A model generated the notes under the pieces. It made no database searches, was not told the DNA's origin, and saw only the letters and a program-made list of their open reading frames with translations. From assembly GCA_021234155.1 (NCBI GenBank), contig JAJEKV010000025.1:6615310-6679309 (forward strand): a DNA stretch of 64,000 nt, read 5' to 3'. The translations under genes and the position numbers were made by a program. Origin of the DNA: Isoetes taiwanensis (lineage: Eukaryota; Streptophyta; Lycopodiopsida; Isoetales; Isoetaceae). Positions 1 to 10,166 of this stretch are shown here, one piece after another (position 1 is the first letter of the stretch; each line of letters opens with the position of its first letter).

Positions 1-1213
1 GCCTGAGGTTGTTGGTGCAGTCGATTCAGCATTGTCTCCCATTTCATAAGGCCACCATTAAGCCCCTCCTTCCTTGGGCTTTGCTTTATCATATGCATCC
101 GTATCCTAATGCTTCTCTCTTTCTAAAGGGGTTGCTTGCTGTGTGGGACACTGTCAGGTCTCTTTTCCATATTAATCCTGAGGCATGTCTTCAGTTGTCC
201 ACTCCATGCTGGTGGATTCCTTTGCAGGACACTCCAGAGAATGTGCCTCTATGTGTGGTTGTTCATCCAAAGACACAACGACGATGGATAGCAGCTCGTA
301 TAAGCACTATTGCAGCTTGGTATGAACCTGGTCATCTCATATCATGGGAAGCATTTAGAACAAAGTTCTTCTTGTACAGATGGGACAGAGTAATCTGGAA
401 TCATATTGCTGCATTGTTTCCACAGGATTCTGGTCCACAGATTGAGGTAGTCATATGGGGTTGCCATCAGGATATCCAGCCAGGACGGTTTGTGTCTTCT
501 GTGTATAAATTGCTTTTGCATTCTGAAATCCTGCCTCCATCGAATAGGTGGCATCTTCAGGTCCCTCAGCCACAATGGAAAAGTGTTTGGATATGGGTAT
601 GGGATAAGTTGCTTCATTCCAAAGTAGTAGTTTTGTGGTGGCAAGTGATCCATAGATGCCTCAGAGTCAACAGGTTAGTCCATAAAATGGATAATCGGAT
701 CTCAGAGCTCTGTCCTTTATGCCAGCAAAGGGTTGAGAGTATTGAGCATTGTTTTTTCTTGTGTGAGCGGCTTCAGCAGGCATGGTCTTGGTTGCTGACC
801 CTATTTGGCACGTCTCGATCTAGCCAGCAAATTTTGCTTGCTATCTATCCTGATGCTTGGCCCAAACTACGGAAGCGAGCTTTTCATCTCGCATGTGGCT
901 GGCTTTTATGGTCAATCTGGAAGAGAAGGAGGTTGTTTATCTTTAAGGGCGTAGATACTGCAGATGAGATTGTTCTTCAGTGGGCGCAAAATAAAATTGT
1001 TATGGCTTACAATTGTTCTTCTCTTGATCAAGAGAAGAAATTATTGATCTGGCATACTTACCTTCAGATTCATTCTTTTGCATAGGCAGGTGGTTGTGCT
1101 CAGTTGGATCGGTTTGTCCACTGGGGTTATAATCCTGTCTTTGCATTTTATGTTGCTCTAGTTTTTAGTTGGTGAATAAAGTCTGTCGTCCTTCAAAAAA
1201 ATAAAAATAAAAA
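1..1213 (+). mobile_element. LINE 3' end, 5' truncated by the window edge
   Basis: This is the 3' end of a non-LTR retrotransposon on the plus strand. It contains the C-terminal part of ORF2, a short 3' UTR with an AATAAA-like signal near 1174, and an A-rich tail of AAAAAAATAAAAATAAAAA type at about 1195-1213. The A-rich tail is the usual 3' end of a LINE insertion. The 5' end lies outside the window, so the target-site duplication cannot be checked. Confidence 0.75.
9..1085 (+). pseudogene. LINE ORF2 C-terminus with zf-RVT domain (partial)
   Basis: This open frame of about 358 codons is the C-terminal third of a plant LINE ORF2 protein, the part after the reverse transcriptase core. Residues about 200-260 carry the zf-RVT pattern: WWQVIHRCLRVN, then CPLCQQR, then EHCFFLCERLQQAW, giving a C-X2-C and H-X4-C zinc site. 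A tryptophan-rich segment (WLLWSIWKRRR) follows, as is usual near the ORF2 end. Endonuclease and RT domains would lie upstream of base 1, so the first in-window Met is not a real start. The frame is open to its TAG at 1083-1085, which suggests a fairly young copy. It differs from the LINE at 11-19 kb. Confidence 0.75.
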
Positions 1214-1962
1214 TCCTTTGCCTCAAGCCTATCCTACCACTATTATATTGTTTTATTAGTAAGTAGATCTGTTGATTATGTGTATAAACTCTGTTTCATA
1301 TTAAATGGCACCAGCGCCAAGTTTCAAACTCCTTCGAACCTAGGGAAGTCTAAAATTCAAATGAAATTTAATTTAACAACTAAACTAAGTAGAATTAGAA
1401 GTTTTGTAAGTACAATTGGAAAATCTGGTCAAGGATTACTCTGTTGTTAATAATTAGAAGCCTATTGAGCTATGAGTCATAGAAATCATAACTTTTCTTA
1501 TTGCAAAGAATTATAACATAGAATTTAGAACTAGTCTGCAGTCACTTTGCCCAGATTCACCATTTTTTACCATTCCCAGACTATTGAATGCGCCACCCCA
1601 TTTTGGAAAATGTACTTAGAGAGCAATCTAGATTTTTTTTTTAAAGTGTCATTCTGATTCTTGGTTCTCAAGTTACAGCCTTCTACATTTTCGGTACCTT
1701 CTTCTATAGCGTTCTAAAATTTTTGGTACCTTTCTACAGCCTTCTATATTTTGGACACCTTTTTCTAAACTGCCTCTTTAAGCTCCAAGGAAAAAAAAAA
1801 AACGAAGTACATGGTTTCTTTCTTGTCTCTTGACATTAGAATATTTTCTTTTCAATATGCTATCAATCTCATTGATATTCTTTCGTATGATATGCGTGCT
1901 GAAAGTTACAATATTCTTTAGGTGAGTTATCAAGTATAGATAATAAGGATGGAAGTAAATGG
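1214..1962. other. AT-rich stretch, no gene seen
   Basis: I see no coding frame here. Imperfect repeats of a 'ccttctacatttt..ggtacctt' type occur at about 1678-1770, and an A-run sits at 1791-1802. The stretch separates the LINE tail from the ABCB pseudogene. Confidence 0.6.
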
Positions 1963-3390
1963 TTGGGTTCTAGCGGGAGAAGGAGTTCATTCAGTCGTCA
2001 ATCGAGTACAGTTTCAGAATATGTGGATTATAATGAATGGAAAGAGAATGAAGTGATGTCCAAAGTGCTTTTGGAGGTTAATTTACTTGCATTACGTGCA
2101 ACAGAGTGGCCTTTCATCATTGTTGGATCAATATGCTGGAGTTGTCACTCCTATAATTGGATCTCTTTTTGCTTCCAATCTTAATCTATTTATAATAAGA
2201 CTTCCATCAGATAGAAATGGAAATTGCAAAAAACAGCACCATTTCCATCCTTCTGGGAGCAGCTGCTTTTGTGGTGTTTCTGGTGGACCATTAATTTTTG
2301 CCATTGTAGGGGGAAATCTCACCAAACATGTATGTGAAATGCTTGCAGGTATAATGGAGATGGAATGGTTGAATACTTACTTCCATTTAACACAAGATCC
2401 TCAAGCACGATTGACCACTTTGTTGCAGCTACACTAAAACATGAGATTAGCTTCTTTGACAAGATGAGAATAACAGTTCTCAAATTGTGTCTTCTCGAGC
2501 AACATATGTCAGAGCTGCAATGGGTGGACTGGCTTGCAACAATTCTACAGAATGGAACACTTCTTTGATAAATTACAGAAATAGAGAGAATTGTATTGAT
2601 GAATACTTGGTGAGAACAACCCTCGCCGTGGCTACACTTATAACAGATAAGAGGTACAAAATTGAAGCGGTGTGGCTAATGGCATTTCACCCTGATTGCT
2701 CTGCTGGAAGTCAGCATCCCAGTTGGATGCCAGATCATCTACCTTCAACATTCTTACCACACACCTATGCATACCTTGTGACATGGAGGATGGCCCTTGT
2801 GGTAACTGCTACTCTGCCATTGATGGTTGCTGGTGACCTGGTTAAGGGAACAGATACCTAGTAAGACACAACTTATAGTAATTGTTTGTTGTATGCAGCA
2901 ACTGTTCCTGAAGGGTTTTGTTGGGGACTTAAGAAAAAGCACATTACAAATATCATGGTAGCTGGAGAATTTCTTAACAACATCCGCGTTGTGGCAGCTT
3001 TCAATGCAGAAGAGAGGCTAAATTCATTTGCCAATGAACTACGTGTGCCACAAGATTCTAACTTCATTAGAGGACAGATAGTTGGCTTGGCTACGGCATA
3101 GCACAACTTTCAAAATACTTCTCTTATGGACTTGCTCTACGGTATGGAGCCAAGTTCACATTGGATGGAGTGGCAAGTTTTGGGGATGTAATGAAGGCAT
3201 TTCGTCATTGTAACAGGATCCTTTTCCATTACAGAGACAATTAGTTTAACTCCAGATATTGTGAAGCGTAGCAAAGCAATGAACTGTTTTCAAAGTCCTT
3301 GATCGGAGAACTATGATTGAGCCAGACAGTTCAGATATGAAGCAGGTCAATGAAATCAGAGGAGAATATCGAGTTCCAAAGGGTAGATTT
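1963..3390 (+). pseudogene. ABCB (P-glycoprotein-type) transporter: linker and second membrane domain
   Basis: Translation in shifting frames follows the second half of a plant ABCB full transporter, a plasma-membrane ATP-driven exporter family. In order there are a Ser/Arg-rich linker (SGRRSSFSRQSS, 1966-2001), ATEWPFIIVGS, a coupling-helix stretch with TYVRAAMGG near 2505, WRMALVVTATLPLMVAG near 2790, NNIRVVAAFNAEERL and NELRVPQ near 2975-3050, and a block ending in TPDIVKRSKAMN and DRRTMIEPDSSD near 3250-3340. At least five frame changes and several stops break it. No first half (TMD1/NBD1) is seen upstream. Homology to the second ABCB half stops near 3390, exactly where the nucleotide-binding domain should start. 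That domain continues on the opposite strand. Confidence 0.8.
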
Positions 3391-3409
3391 CTAAGAATGT
3401 GCTTAGCTT

Positions 3410-3900
3410 CGAAGAGCTTCCTGCACATCAGATTTTGCATCCAAGGCACTTGTTGCTTCATCTAAGAGAAGTATTGTTTGATTCCTTGAGAAAACTGCGG
3501 GAGCGATCGCAATTATCTGCTTTTGGCCTCCAGAAAACTGGATACCTCTCTCCCTACATCTGCCTTGTATCCGTCAATGAGCTTACAAAGTCATGACATT
3601 AGCAGCTCTTGATGCCACTACTTTCTGATGCGTTATCTTTACCATAAAGTACATTTTTGTAGATGCTGGTCACAAATAAGGAAGGCTCCTGCTGAACCAA
3701 GCCTATATAACGAGGAAATGACTGCAGATTCAACCTTCTTATGTCTTTTCCATCCAATAGTATCACTCCTCCTGCAGGGTCATAAAACCTTTCCACCAGG
3801 CTATTACATAGCTCTCTCCTGACCCACTAGCTCCAACTAATGCAAGTGATTGTCCTGAATCTACCTTCAAATTCAGGTCTTGACAGGCTCCTTAAAGAAC
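3410..3900 (-). pseudogene. ABCB nucleotide-binding domain 2, inverted
   Basis: Read on the minus strand from about 3900 down, this is the ATPase domain of the same ABCB type. Walker A is GASGSGES at complement(3811..3834), with the catalytic Lys replaced by Glu. A one-base shift follows, then [19 protein letters not shown], the Q-loop region [11 protein letters not shown], the signature FSGGQK near complement(3520..3537) and Walker [15 protein letters not shown] at about complement(3431..3472). A stop (TAA) and shifts lie between the Q loop and the signature. The domain order is right but the strand is opposite to the adjacent membrane domain. One inversion with a breakpoint at about 3390-3410 explains this. 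Dead as an ATPase. Confidence 0.85.
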
Positions 3901-4335
3901 CACCATAGTAATAGCACATAGCCCTATCAACCATAAAGAATGAATGATTGAAGGCAGTACAATCATTGAAAAGGGAAGACCTCATGGCCTCATTAATAAC
4001 CGTAGTGGTGCCTACTATAGACTAATCAAGCTTCAGCAAGGTAATAGTAGAGCTTAATCAGTTTCCATACGCTACTTGAGATGGAAATTTAAGCTCACAT
4101 GCAGTATTGAACCAAAAGAAGAATGTATCAAGAATGTTTCATTCCCTATTTCTCATACTCTCCAAATGTGCAATTTGGGCTTTTAACTATATCAGTTTAT
4201 CGTCTATCTTTGCACACCCTTTTTAATTTTATCTACTTTCATTCCAGGCAGTTAGCTGTTAGTTAACAACAGAGCATACTCCCAAATTCTCAGGTGCTAT
4301 ACAACTTCTGCCCTTACACAGACATCATTATCCTG
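3901..4335. other. Intergenic; decayed 3' continuation of the PPR gene
   Basis: Most of this stretch shows no gene. The part next to 4335 still reads on the minus strand as a plausible E-motif continuation beyond the PPR stop (QDNDVCVRAEVV, then a second stop). This suggests the PPR protein was once longer. Confidence 0.5.
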
Positions 4336-5892
4336 TCAAGCCATAGCAGCATATATGCTACTTAGCAACAGATACGCTGCATCATTCTCTGGATCCAATT
4401 CAAGGATGTGTTCAGCTGCACGCTTTCCACAGAGTAAATCAGCATGAATTCTGCATGCACCAAGCAAAGATGTCCAAGATGTAACATCAGCATGAAATGG
4501 CATGTTGTTGATTAGGGACTCTGCTTCATTCAACCCCACACGTCCAAAGATGTCTATCATACAGGTCCAATGTTCCAGTATTGGTGCAGTATCATGATAA
4601 ATACCCATTGAAACAAAGATGTGAAAGCCTTCATTTATCATATCAGCATATGCACATGCCAACAAGATGCTGGCAATGGTGACCTTGTTAGGCATAATAG
4701 CTTCTACTTGCATTTTCTGAAAAAAATCGAGTGCCTCTCTGCAATACCCATGTTGAGCATATGCTGCAATTATGGCAGTCCATGAAATCACATTTTTCCT
4801 AGGCATAATGCAAAATACTGCAAGTGCTTCGTTTATGATGCCACACTTTGCAAACATATTAATTAATGCATTCATGACCATTATATGCCCCTGGAAACCA
4901 TGCTCCTGTACATATTTGTGCATTCTCCTGCCTTGGAAAAGGGCTGCTTTTTGTGCACAAACATCAAGAATGCTAACCAAGCTAATTTGATTAGGTTTTA
5001 TGCCTTCTCGTTGCATCTGATCAAACAGATAGAGAGCTTCTTCTGACAGGCCTTGATGGCCATAAGCAGCAATCATGGTATTCCAGGACACCACATTCTT
5101 TTGTGGCATAGACTGAAAAACGTAATTAGCTTCCTGGATCCTACCCTCTTGTGCATAACCTAAAATCATTATAGTCCAAGAAAACACATCGGGCAATGGC
5201 ATATGCTGAAAAAGTATAATGGCCTCATTAAGCTTGCTTGTATGGACATAACCTGCAAGCATTACATTCCATGAAATCACACTTCTTTGTGGCATATCTT
5301 CGAACAATCTTAGGGCTTCTTGCATCTGCCCAGCCCGGGCATACGCTGCAACCATTGTAGTCCAAGAAACAACATCTCGTACATGCATTTCCTGGAAGAG
5401 CTGAAGAGCATCATCAATTAGTCCTTCTTGAGCATAACCAGCCATCATAATATTCCACGAGAAAGAATTCCGCCTATGCAAATTATCAAAGGTATTCCTT
5501 GCATCCTGCAAAGCTCCACATTTACAATACATCTCAACAAGAAGGTTCCCTACATATCTATCTTTATGCAGCTTATTCTTTACAACATAGTCATGAAGAC
5601 GCCTACCTTCTGAAAGGTCCTTGGCAGCCACGCATCTTCTTAAGTCTATAATGACTGAGGATATGTTCTTGTTCTTGAGGTATCGTTGGTGCAATCTCGC
5701 CAATAATCTTTGTCTATTTCTCTGTGCTTCCTCATTATTCTGCACTCTAAGATGTTCGACCATTGCACTGGATGGAGAAGGGGAATCAGGTGCATGCTTG
5801 TTAATGACACCTTCGTGTGAAACTCCCAATTCACAAGGGATTCCAGCCATAGAATTGGTCGGGAACTCAGCAATTAAGCATAGGCTGGCCAT
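4336..5892 (-). CDS. PLS-type pentatricopeptide repeat protein (518 aa, E region truncated)
   Basis: PPR proteins of this class bind organellar RNA in a sequence-specific way, and PLS/E types usually act in C-to-U editing in plastids or mitochondria. The single-exon ORF has a variable N-terminus of about 75 residues. About 11 repeats follow, recognisable by phrases such as NSFSWNIMMAGYAQEG, VVSWTTMVAAYARAGQ, VISWNVMLAGYV, VVSWNTMIAAYGHQG and VISWTAIIAAYAQHG. From about residue 440 there is an E1-type block (SWTSLLGACRIHAD, ELDPENDAAYLLLSSIYAA). It stops at TGA right after SSIYAAMA, where family members continue through E2/E+ and often DYW. No DYW deaminase is present. The Met at 5892 is the first in frame. 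The N-terminus is not a clear transit peptide. Expression and function are unproven, but the 518-codon frame is clean. Confidence 0.85.
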   Translation of the reverse strand: MASLCLIAEFPTNSMAGIPCELGVSHEGVINKHAPDSPSPSSAMVEHLRVQNNEEAQRNRQRLLARLHQRYLKNKNISSVIIDLRRCVAAKDLSEGRRLHDYVVKNKLHKDRYVGNLLVEMYCKCGALQDARNTFDNLHRRNSFSWNIMMAGYAQEGLIDDALQLFQEMHVRDVVSWTTMVAAYARAGQMQEALRLFEDMPQRSVISWNVMLAGYVHTSKLNEAIILFQHMPLPDVFSWTIMILGYAQEGRIQEANYVFQSMPQKNVVSWNTMIAAYGHQGLSEEALYLFDQMQREGIKPNQISLVSILDVCAQKAALFQGRRMHKYVQEHGFQGHIMVMNALINMFAKCGIINEALAVFCIMPRKNVISWTAIIAAYAQHGYCREALDFFQKMQVEAIMPNKVTIASILLACAYADMINEGFHIFVSMGIYHDTAPILEHWTCMIDIFGRVGLNEAESLINNMPFHADVTSWTSLLGACRIHADLLCGKRAAEHILELDPENDAAYLLLSSIYAAMA

Positions 5893-6388
5893 TTAAGGAT
5901 CTTTAGACTGAAGAGATTTTTAGACTGATTTTGGGTACCCAAAAGGCTTGTCTAATCAAATTAGTTCTCCTGTGTATCATGTTGTATGATATGAATGGCC
6001 TCCAGCAGGCCATAACTTTTGGGTTCCCCTTCGTTCATTCAAGCATCCGCGCTGCCTTGGATAAATTATAATAATCCAGTACATTACAAAGCCTGTGGAT
6101 TAAACCTGTTCCAACATAGATAGATTTAATGTTAGCACTCCTCAATAATGGTTGAGGTACAAACTGGGCAGCCTCGCAACCTCAAGCCGTGACGATCTGC
6201 TTGACCGGTCATTCTCGAGGTCAAATTTCTTTGTTCAGAGCAAAGATTTTAGTAATGCAAAGTATCATACAGGCAACATTTGCCTCAGCAATCGCGCTTT
6301 GCCCCGTGGGGTAGTTCTTCCTAAGAACGCAAAACACTCCAATCCTTATTATTTTAGCCTACCCCTCTAGAATGCTGCCTAAGGAGTA
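5893..6388. other. PPR upstream region, no gene seen
   Basis: This stretch lies upstream of the PPR start on the minus strand and should hold its promoter. I could not pick a convincing TATA box, and no other coding frame is supported. Confidence 0.4.
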
Positions 6389-7517
6389 GATAACGCCCTG
6401 GGCCGAGGGTGTTACTGAAAAAAAACTAGGGTGTTATGGAGTAGCAGTGTGTTATAGCTCTAGTAACACACTGATCAAGATTGATCTGAGCCGTTGGATC
6501 ACTATAAACTTGAGGGGCAGTGTGTTAAGGGCCTTTAACAACCTGGCCCTCAAGTTTTATAGCTGGGATCAGATCTCAACCATTGGTTGCAGCGGTGTTA
6601 CCCACCATTAACAACCTGGCCCTAAAGTACGTCGGTTGTTTGTTGCAGTGGTGTTACCCACTATTAACACATAAAGCGAACGTAATGACCGCCATTATTA
6701 CCCAAGAATAATAATGCCAAATATTTGTGCAAATATTGGGGAGCGGCGCCGCTTTTCCTTCCCCAATTCCAGCGCCTTCCTTCCCCTGTTCGAGTTTTTC
6801 CTGTTCGACATGCAGATCAAGTTTTCTGTTCGAGTTTTCCCTGTTCGAGGGCCCATGCGACATTAGATCTTCTTTTCAGTCTGCTGTTCAGTCCATGCGC
6901 CCATACAGAGCTCAACACTGCTATTTTTTACATGAATCAGGTAGGTTTTTGATGTTTTGCTTCCTCTGTACAAGCTGGAGACCTGTAATAGCTAATCATC
7001 ATTGATCCAGGTACTTTCTAATGGAGCTCCTTTTTAACACAATGCAGCCGCTTCTTGATCTTGGAAGATCACATAAACCAACCATTTTTTTTTTTAAGAT
7101 TTAACAAAGAAATCTCATCTGACTAGCTTCCATTCACGCAACTGCCGGATCAAAGCAAAGGACTGGAAATTTAAACCTACTGGTCATTACGTCCTGTAAT
7201 TGCCGTGATTCGGGCCATTCTCGCCCAGAAGGGTCGGCTGGCGCTTCTTTCAGATTTCAATGGCGCTTTTCGCGGCTCGCCGCCTTGCCGCCGCCTCGTC
7301 TCGCCCGGCCAGTCTTGTGCTGAGAGTGCCGAGAGCCCTATACAGTGCAGAATGTCCGTCCTCACGGCAATTACCTAGTACATAAAACTCTCAAGCCCAG
7401 TTTGTTAAGGCAGATAACACCCTAGAACTCGGGTGTTTATGCCCTACTATAACAATCTCGGGCCTCCGCCCCCGATTGTTATAATAGGGCATAACACCCT
7501 CGTTCCAGGGTGTTATC
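6389..7517. mobile_element. Possible TIR element with GATAAC-type ends
   Basis: The left end at 6389 reads GATAACGCCCTGGGCCGAGG, followed by GTGTTACT. The reverse complement of the right end at 7517 reads GATAACACCCTGGAACGAGG, followed by GTGTTATG. The two agree at about 23 of 28 positions in inverted orientation. Inside are further stem-forming pieces, such as ACTTGAGGG against CCCTCAAGT around 6510-6560, and repeated 'ttaacaacctggccct' units. No transposase frame is visible, and I cannot identify a clean target-site duplication. It may be a non-autonomous element or two related MITE ends. Confidence 0.45.
7413..7517. repeat. Foldback (inverted-repeat) MITE
   Basis: This 105-bp segment is nearly a perfect palindrome. 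The left arm runs through GATAACACCCTAGAACTCGG and ends ATGCCCTACTATAACAATC. The right arm is its inverse, through GATTGTTATAATAGGGCAT to CCAGGGTGTTATC. The loop is a short GC-rich stretch around 7460-7470. Its ends match the end at 6389, so it shares a TIR family with the larger candidate element. Confidence 0.7.
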
Positions 7518-9030
7518 CCTCTCATCCGCATTAGGGTCTTTTACCGGAGTTCCTGCGCCATATGGCAATCTCGAACTGCAGGATTTGCCGTTCCCATTAC
7601 TTCCACTAATAGTCAACTCGGGTGAGATGGCACAACATCTGGCGAAATTTTCGGATGCACCATCACTGCATATGAAAAACTTGTTTGTCCTGGACTTTGT
7701 TGTTTAGGCAAATCCAAATGACTTCTATATCTCCTACGCATCCAAACCGGTGCAATATACATAGGACGTGGAGGCCTTAGGAGGCGTGGGGCTGCCCTTT
7801 TGGCAATGGTCCACTATGGTTCTTCCATAGAAGGGGGGTGCCCGTATTTGAGTTCCTTTAGGGATGGAGTTTGCTAGCTATAAAGATGCTCTTGAAAGAG
7901 CTGTTTCAGTATCTGTGTTGAGCTCGTGGTTGATGGCGAGTATAGCTAGCACGTTATTTGTTCATTTCAGTGGTATCAGAATGTCAAGTTTCACTGGGAA
8001 ATCTCTGCCATCTCTACCAAAGTTAGTTTTTGCACTTGGAACTTGGATTTATGCTTCCACAAGTACAATATTATCCAAGGAAAAGATGCTAATGGTAGTT
8101 CTTCTATGGGTTTTGATGATCAAGCTTGTGTTTTAAGAATCGATTATGATTCTCTTGTGACTTGGCTATGCATAGAGCTATGAATGTAAGATAATGAGGT
8201 GTTGTCTTTGATGTTGTTAAAGGATGTCCCTCGATTTCAGAGCTTGTGGAGATATCTTTGAAAAAGGCAATAATCTTATGGAACTCTTTTGGATTTCGTG
8301 GTGGAAAAAGAAAGGCCAATAATAGGCTAATTACACTATGTTGGCCTAGGCCCAAAGCAACTCCACGTCAATGTCTTTTAAAGACCTAAAGCTACTTTTT
8401 AGGAAAAAGTATTGACACATATAAAGCTCACTTTAGTCATACACGTTATGGCATATAGGCAATTTTAGAATTGAATTGAATTGAATTGAATGATTTTTAT
8501 TGTCTACGGAGATCAATCGGCCTATGTGACCCAAAAAAGGAGTACATCAAATGTATTACTATTAGAAGGTTTTCGAGGGAAATACCATAGCAGTAATAAG
8601 AATGCTATTGTACAAATATACATCACAAAATGTTGTGGTACATGTTGAAACTGTGTTTGAGGACATAGTGATCCTGCATGTCCATGGCCTTTTGAAGATA
8701 TGATTCCAGCAACAACACTACCTACATACCCATTTGCCCATGTAGAAGCGCAGACTCATTGTTTCAATTCGCACAAGTGCCCGCCGCCTCCTAATTGAGA
8801 CAGGCAGATGGATTGGAGAGTCACGGTATGCTAGGCTTTGTCAGTGCTGCCAAGTGGGAGCCATTGAGGATTAATGCCACATTCTTCAGAGCTCTTTGGC
8901 GTATGATCACATCTGGGCATGCTATGCCGAGTTGGTCAGGCCCAACCAGCCACTGCACGGATATTCATATCATACGAATATTATACTCGTATGTACAAAA
9001 GATGATCGTCACACGAATGCAAAAGGATAG
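7518..9030. other. No supported gene; short (gaatt)n microsatellite
   Basis: Small open frames occur (for example 7864-8136, 90 codons, hydrophobic) but I recognise none of them and codon-level support is weak. A short ATTGA/GAATT pentamer repeat lies at about 8468-8490. Confidence 0.5.
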
Positions 9031-9110
9031 CCGCACAAGACAAGATTCGAACTTGCAACCTTCTAATTACAAGTCACACATCTTTGCCAAATGCGCTACT
9101 AATACTTGTT
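9031..9110 (-). repeat. tRNA-Thr(UGU)-like head of a SINE or tRNA pseudogene
   Basis: On the minus strand the sequence has a pol III A-box-like TAGCGCATTTGG, an anticodon-like loop CTTGTAA (anticodon TGT) and a T-arm with B-box GCAAGTTCGAATCTTGT. The 5-bp T stem pairs around TTCGAAT. The anticodon stem has a mismatch and the acceptor stem pairs only partly, so a working tRNA is unlikely. Non-tRNA sequence continues downstream on the minus strand, as in plant SINEs with a tRNA-related head. Confidence 0.5.
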
Positions 9111-9301
9111 GAGGACATTCCTTCACGTTTTTCTCATATGCGGGGCTACTTCAAGGAGCTTCTAGAATTTCTAGAATCTACATGCATACGGGCATGATCT
9201 CATCCATTGGAATTGCACGATCCTGACCATTGGCCTAGATATATAAGGAGGCACCTCCTTCTTGTCGAACCATTCCAGTTCAACGCCAGCCTTGAGCCTT
9301 C

Positions 9302-10075
9302 TATGCAAAAATGTGCACTAAGAACCTTTTCATACTAAAATGCAAAAATGTGCACTAAGAACCTTTTCCCAAGCAATTTTGCAAAACTTTTGTTCAAAAA
9401 CACATGACTGGGGTCGATTCGCACCAATGATGCCTGCATTCACGACGGATGAGCCTCTGGCGCGAATCAACCAGAGTGAGATGATTCCTACTAAAAAATC
9501 AATATTTTTAAAAGCTATAAGATACTAAAATGCAAAGATGTGCACTAAGAACCTTTTCTCAAGCAATTTTGCAAAACTTTTGTTCAAAAACACATGATTC
9601 GGGCCGATTCGTGCCAATGATTTCTGCGTTCATGACGGATGAGCTTCTGGCACAAATCAACCAGAGTGAGCTGATTCCTACTAAAAAATCAATATTTTTA
9701 AAAGCTATAAGATGCTAAAATGCATATTTGGATCAATTCTAGACTAACTAGCAACTTATTTTATGCTAAAATAACATGAAAAGGTGCAATTTTGGGTGGC
9801 TCGATTCCATTCGCGCGGAAGAGGCTTGCATTCGCAACACAAAGGCCTTTGGCACGAATAGACTAGAGTGGCCCAATTTTGACTTATTTTTTATGTTTTT
9901 AACAAATATTAAGTGCTACACTGTATTTCTAAGCAAATTCTAAGCATTCGAACATCTTTTAGCACACAAATTGGGTCAATTATCCCTTAATTCAAGCGAT
10001 TCGGGTCCATTCGCGCAGAAGGGGCCTGCATTCGCGACGCAGAGGCCTTTGGCGCGGTTTGACCAGAGTTGACTC
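9302..10075. repeat. About 190-bp tandem satellite, four units plus a fragment
   Basis: Two adjacent units of exactly 190 bp (9340-9529 and 9530-9719) are about 93% alike. A truncated unit precedes them (9302-9339), and two diverged units follow to about 10075. All units keep a core of the form GTCGATTCG..TGCATTC..GACG..GAG..CTGGCGCGAAT..ACCAGAGT. The 62-codon frames in the first two units are by-products of the repeat. Confidence 0.8.
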
Positions 10076-10166
10076 TTTTTTTTTTCCCCTTCCTATCATT
10101 AATTCTAGGAGAGCATATACATACAAGCTCAAAATTTTATTCAGAGATTCCTAAATTTTATCTTTT

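Noticed and set aside
5621-5896. Plus-strand ORF opposite the PPR start
   Set aside because: It is antisense to the PPR coding region and has no recognisable content.
7177-7365. 62-codon Arg-rich minus-strand ORF
   Set aside because: It lies inside the candidate TIR element, is GC-rich without a recognisable domain, and is too short to support.
9031-9110. Functional tRNA-Thr gene
   Set aside because: The acceptor stem pairs poorly and the anticodon stem is mismatched, so only a tRNA-derived call is supported.
9340-9718. Two similar 62-codon ORFs
   Set aside because: They sit exactly on two 190-bp satellite units. The frame is lost in the other units, so they are repeat by-products.
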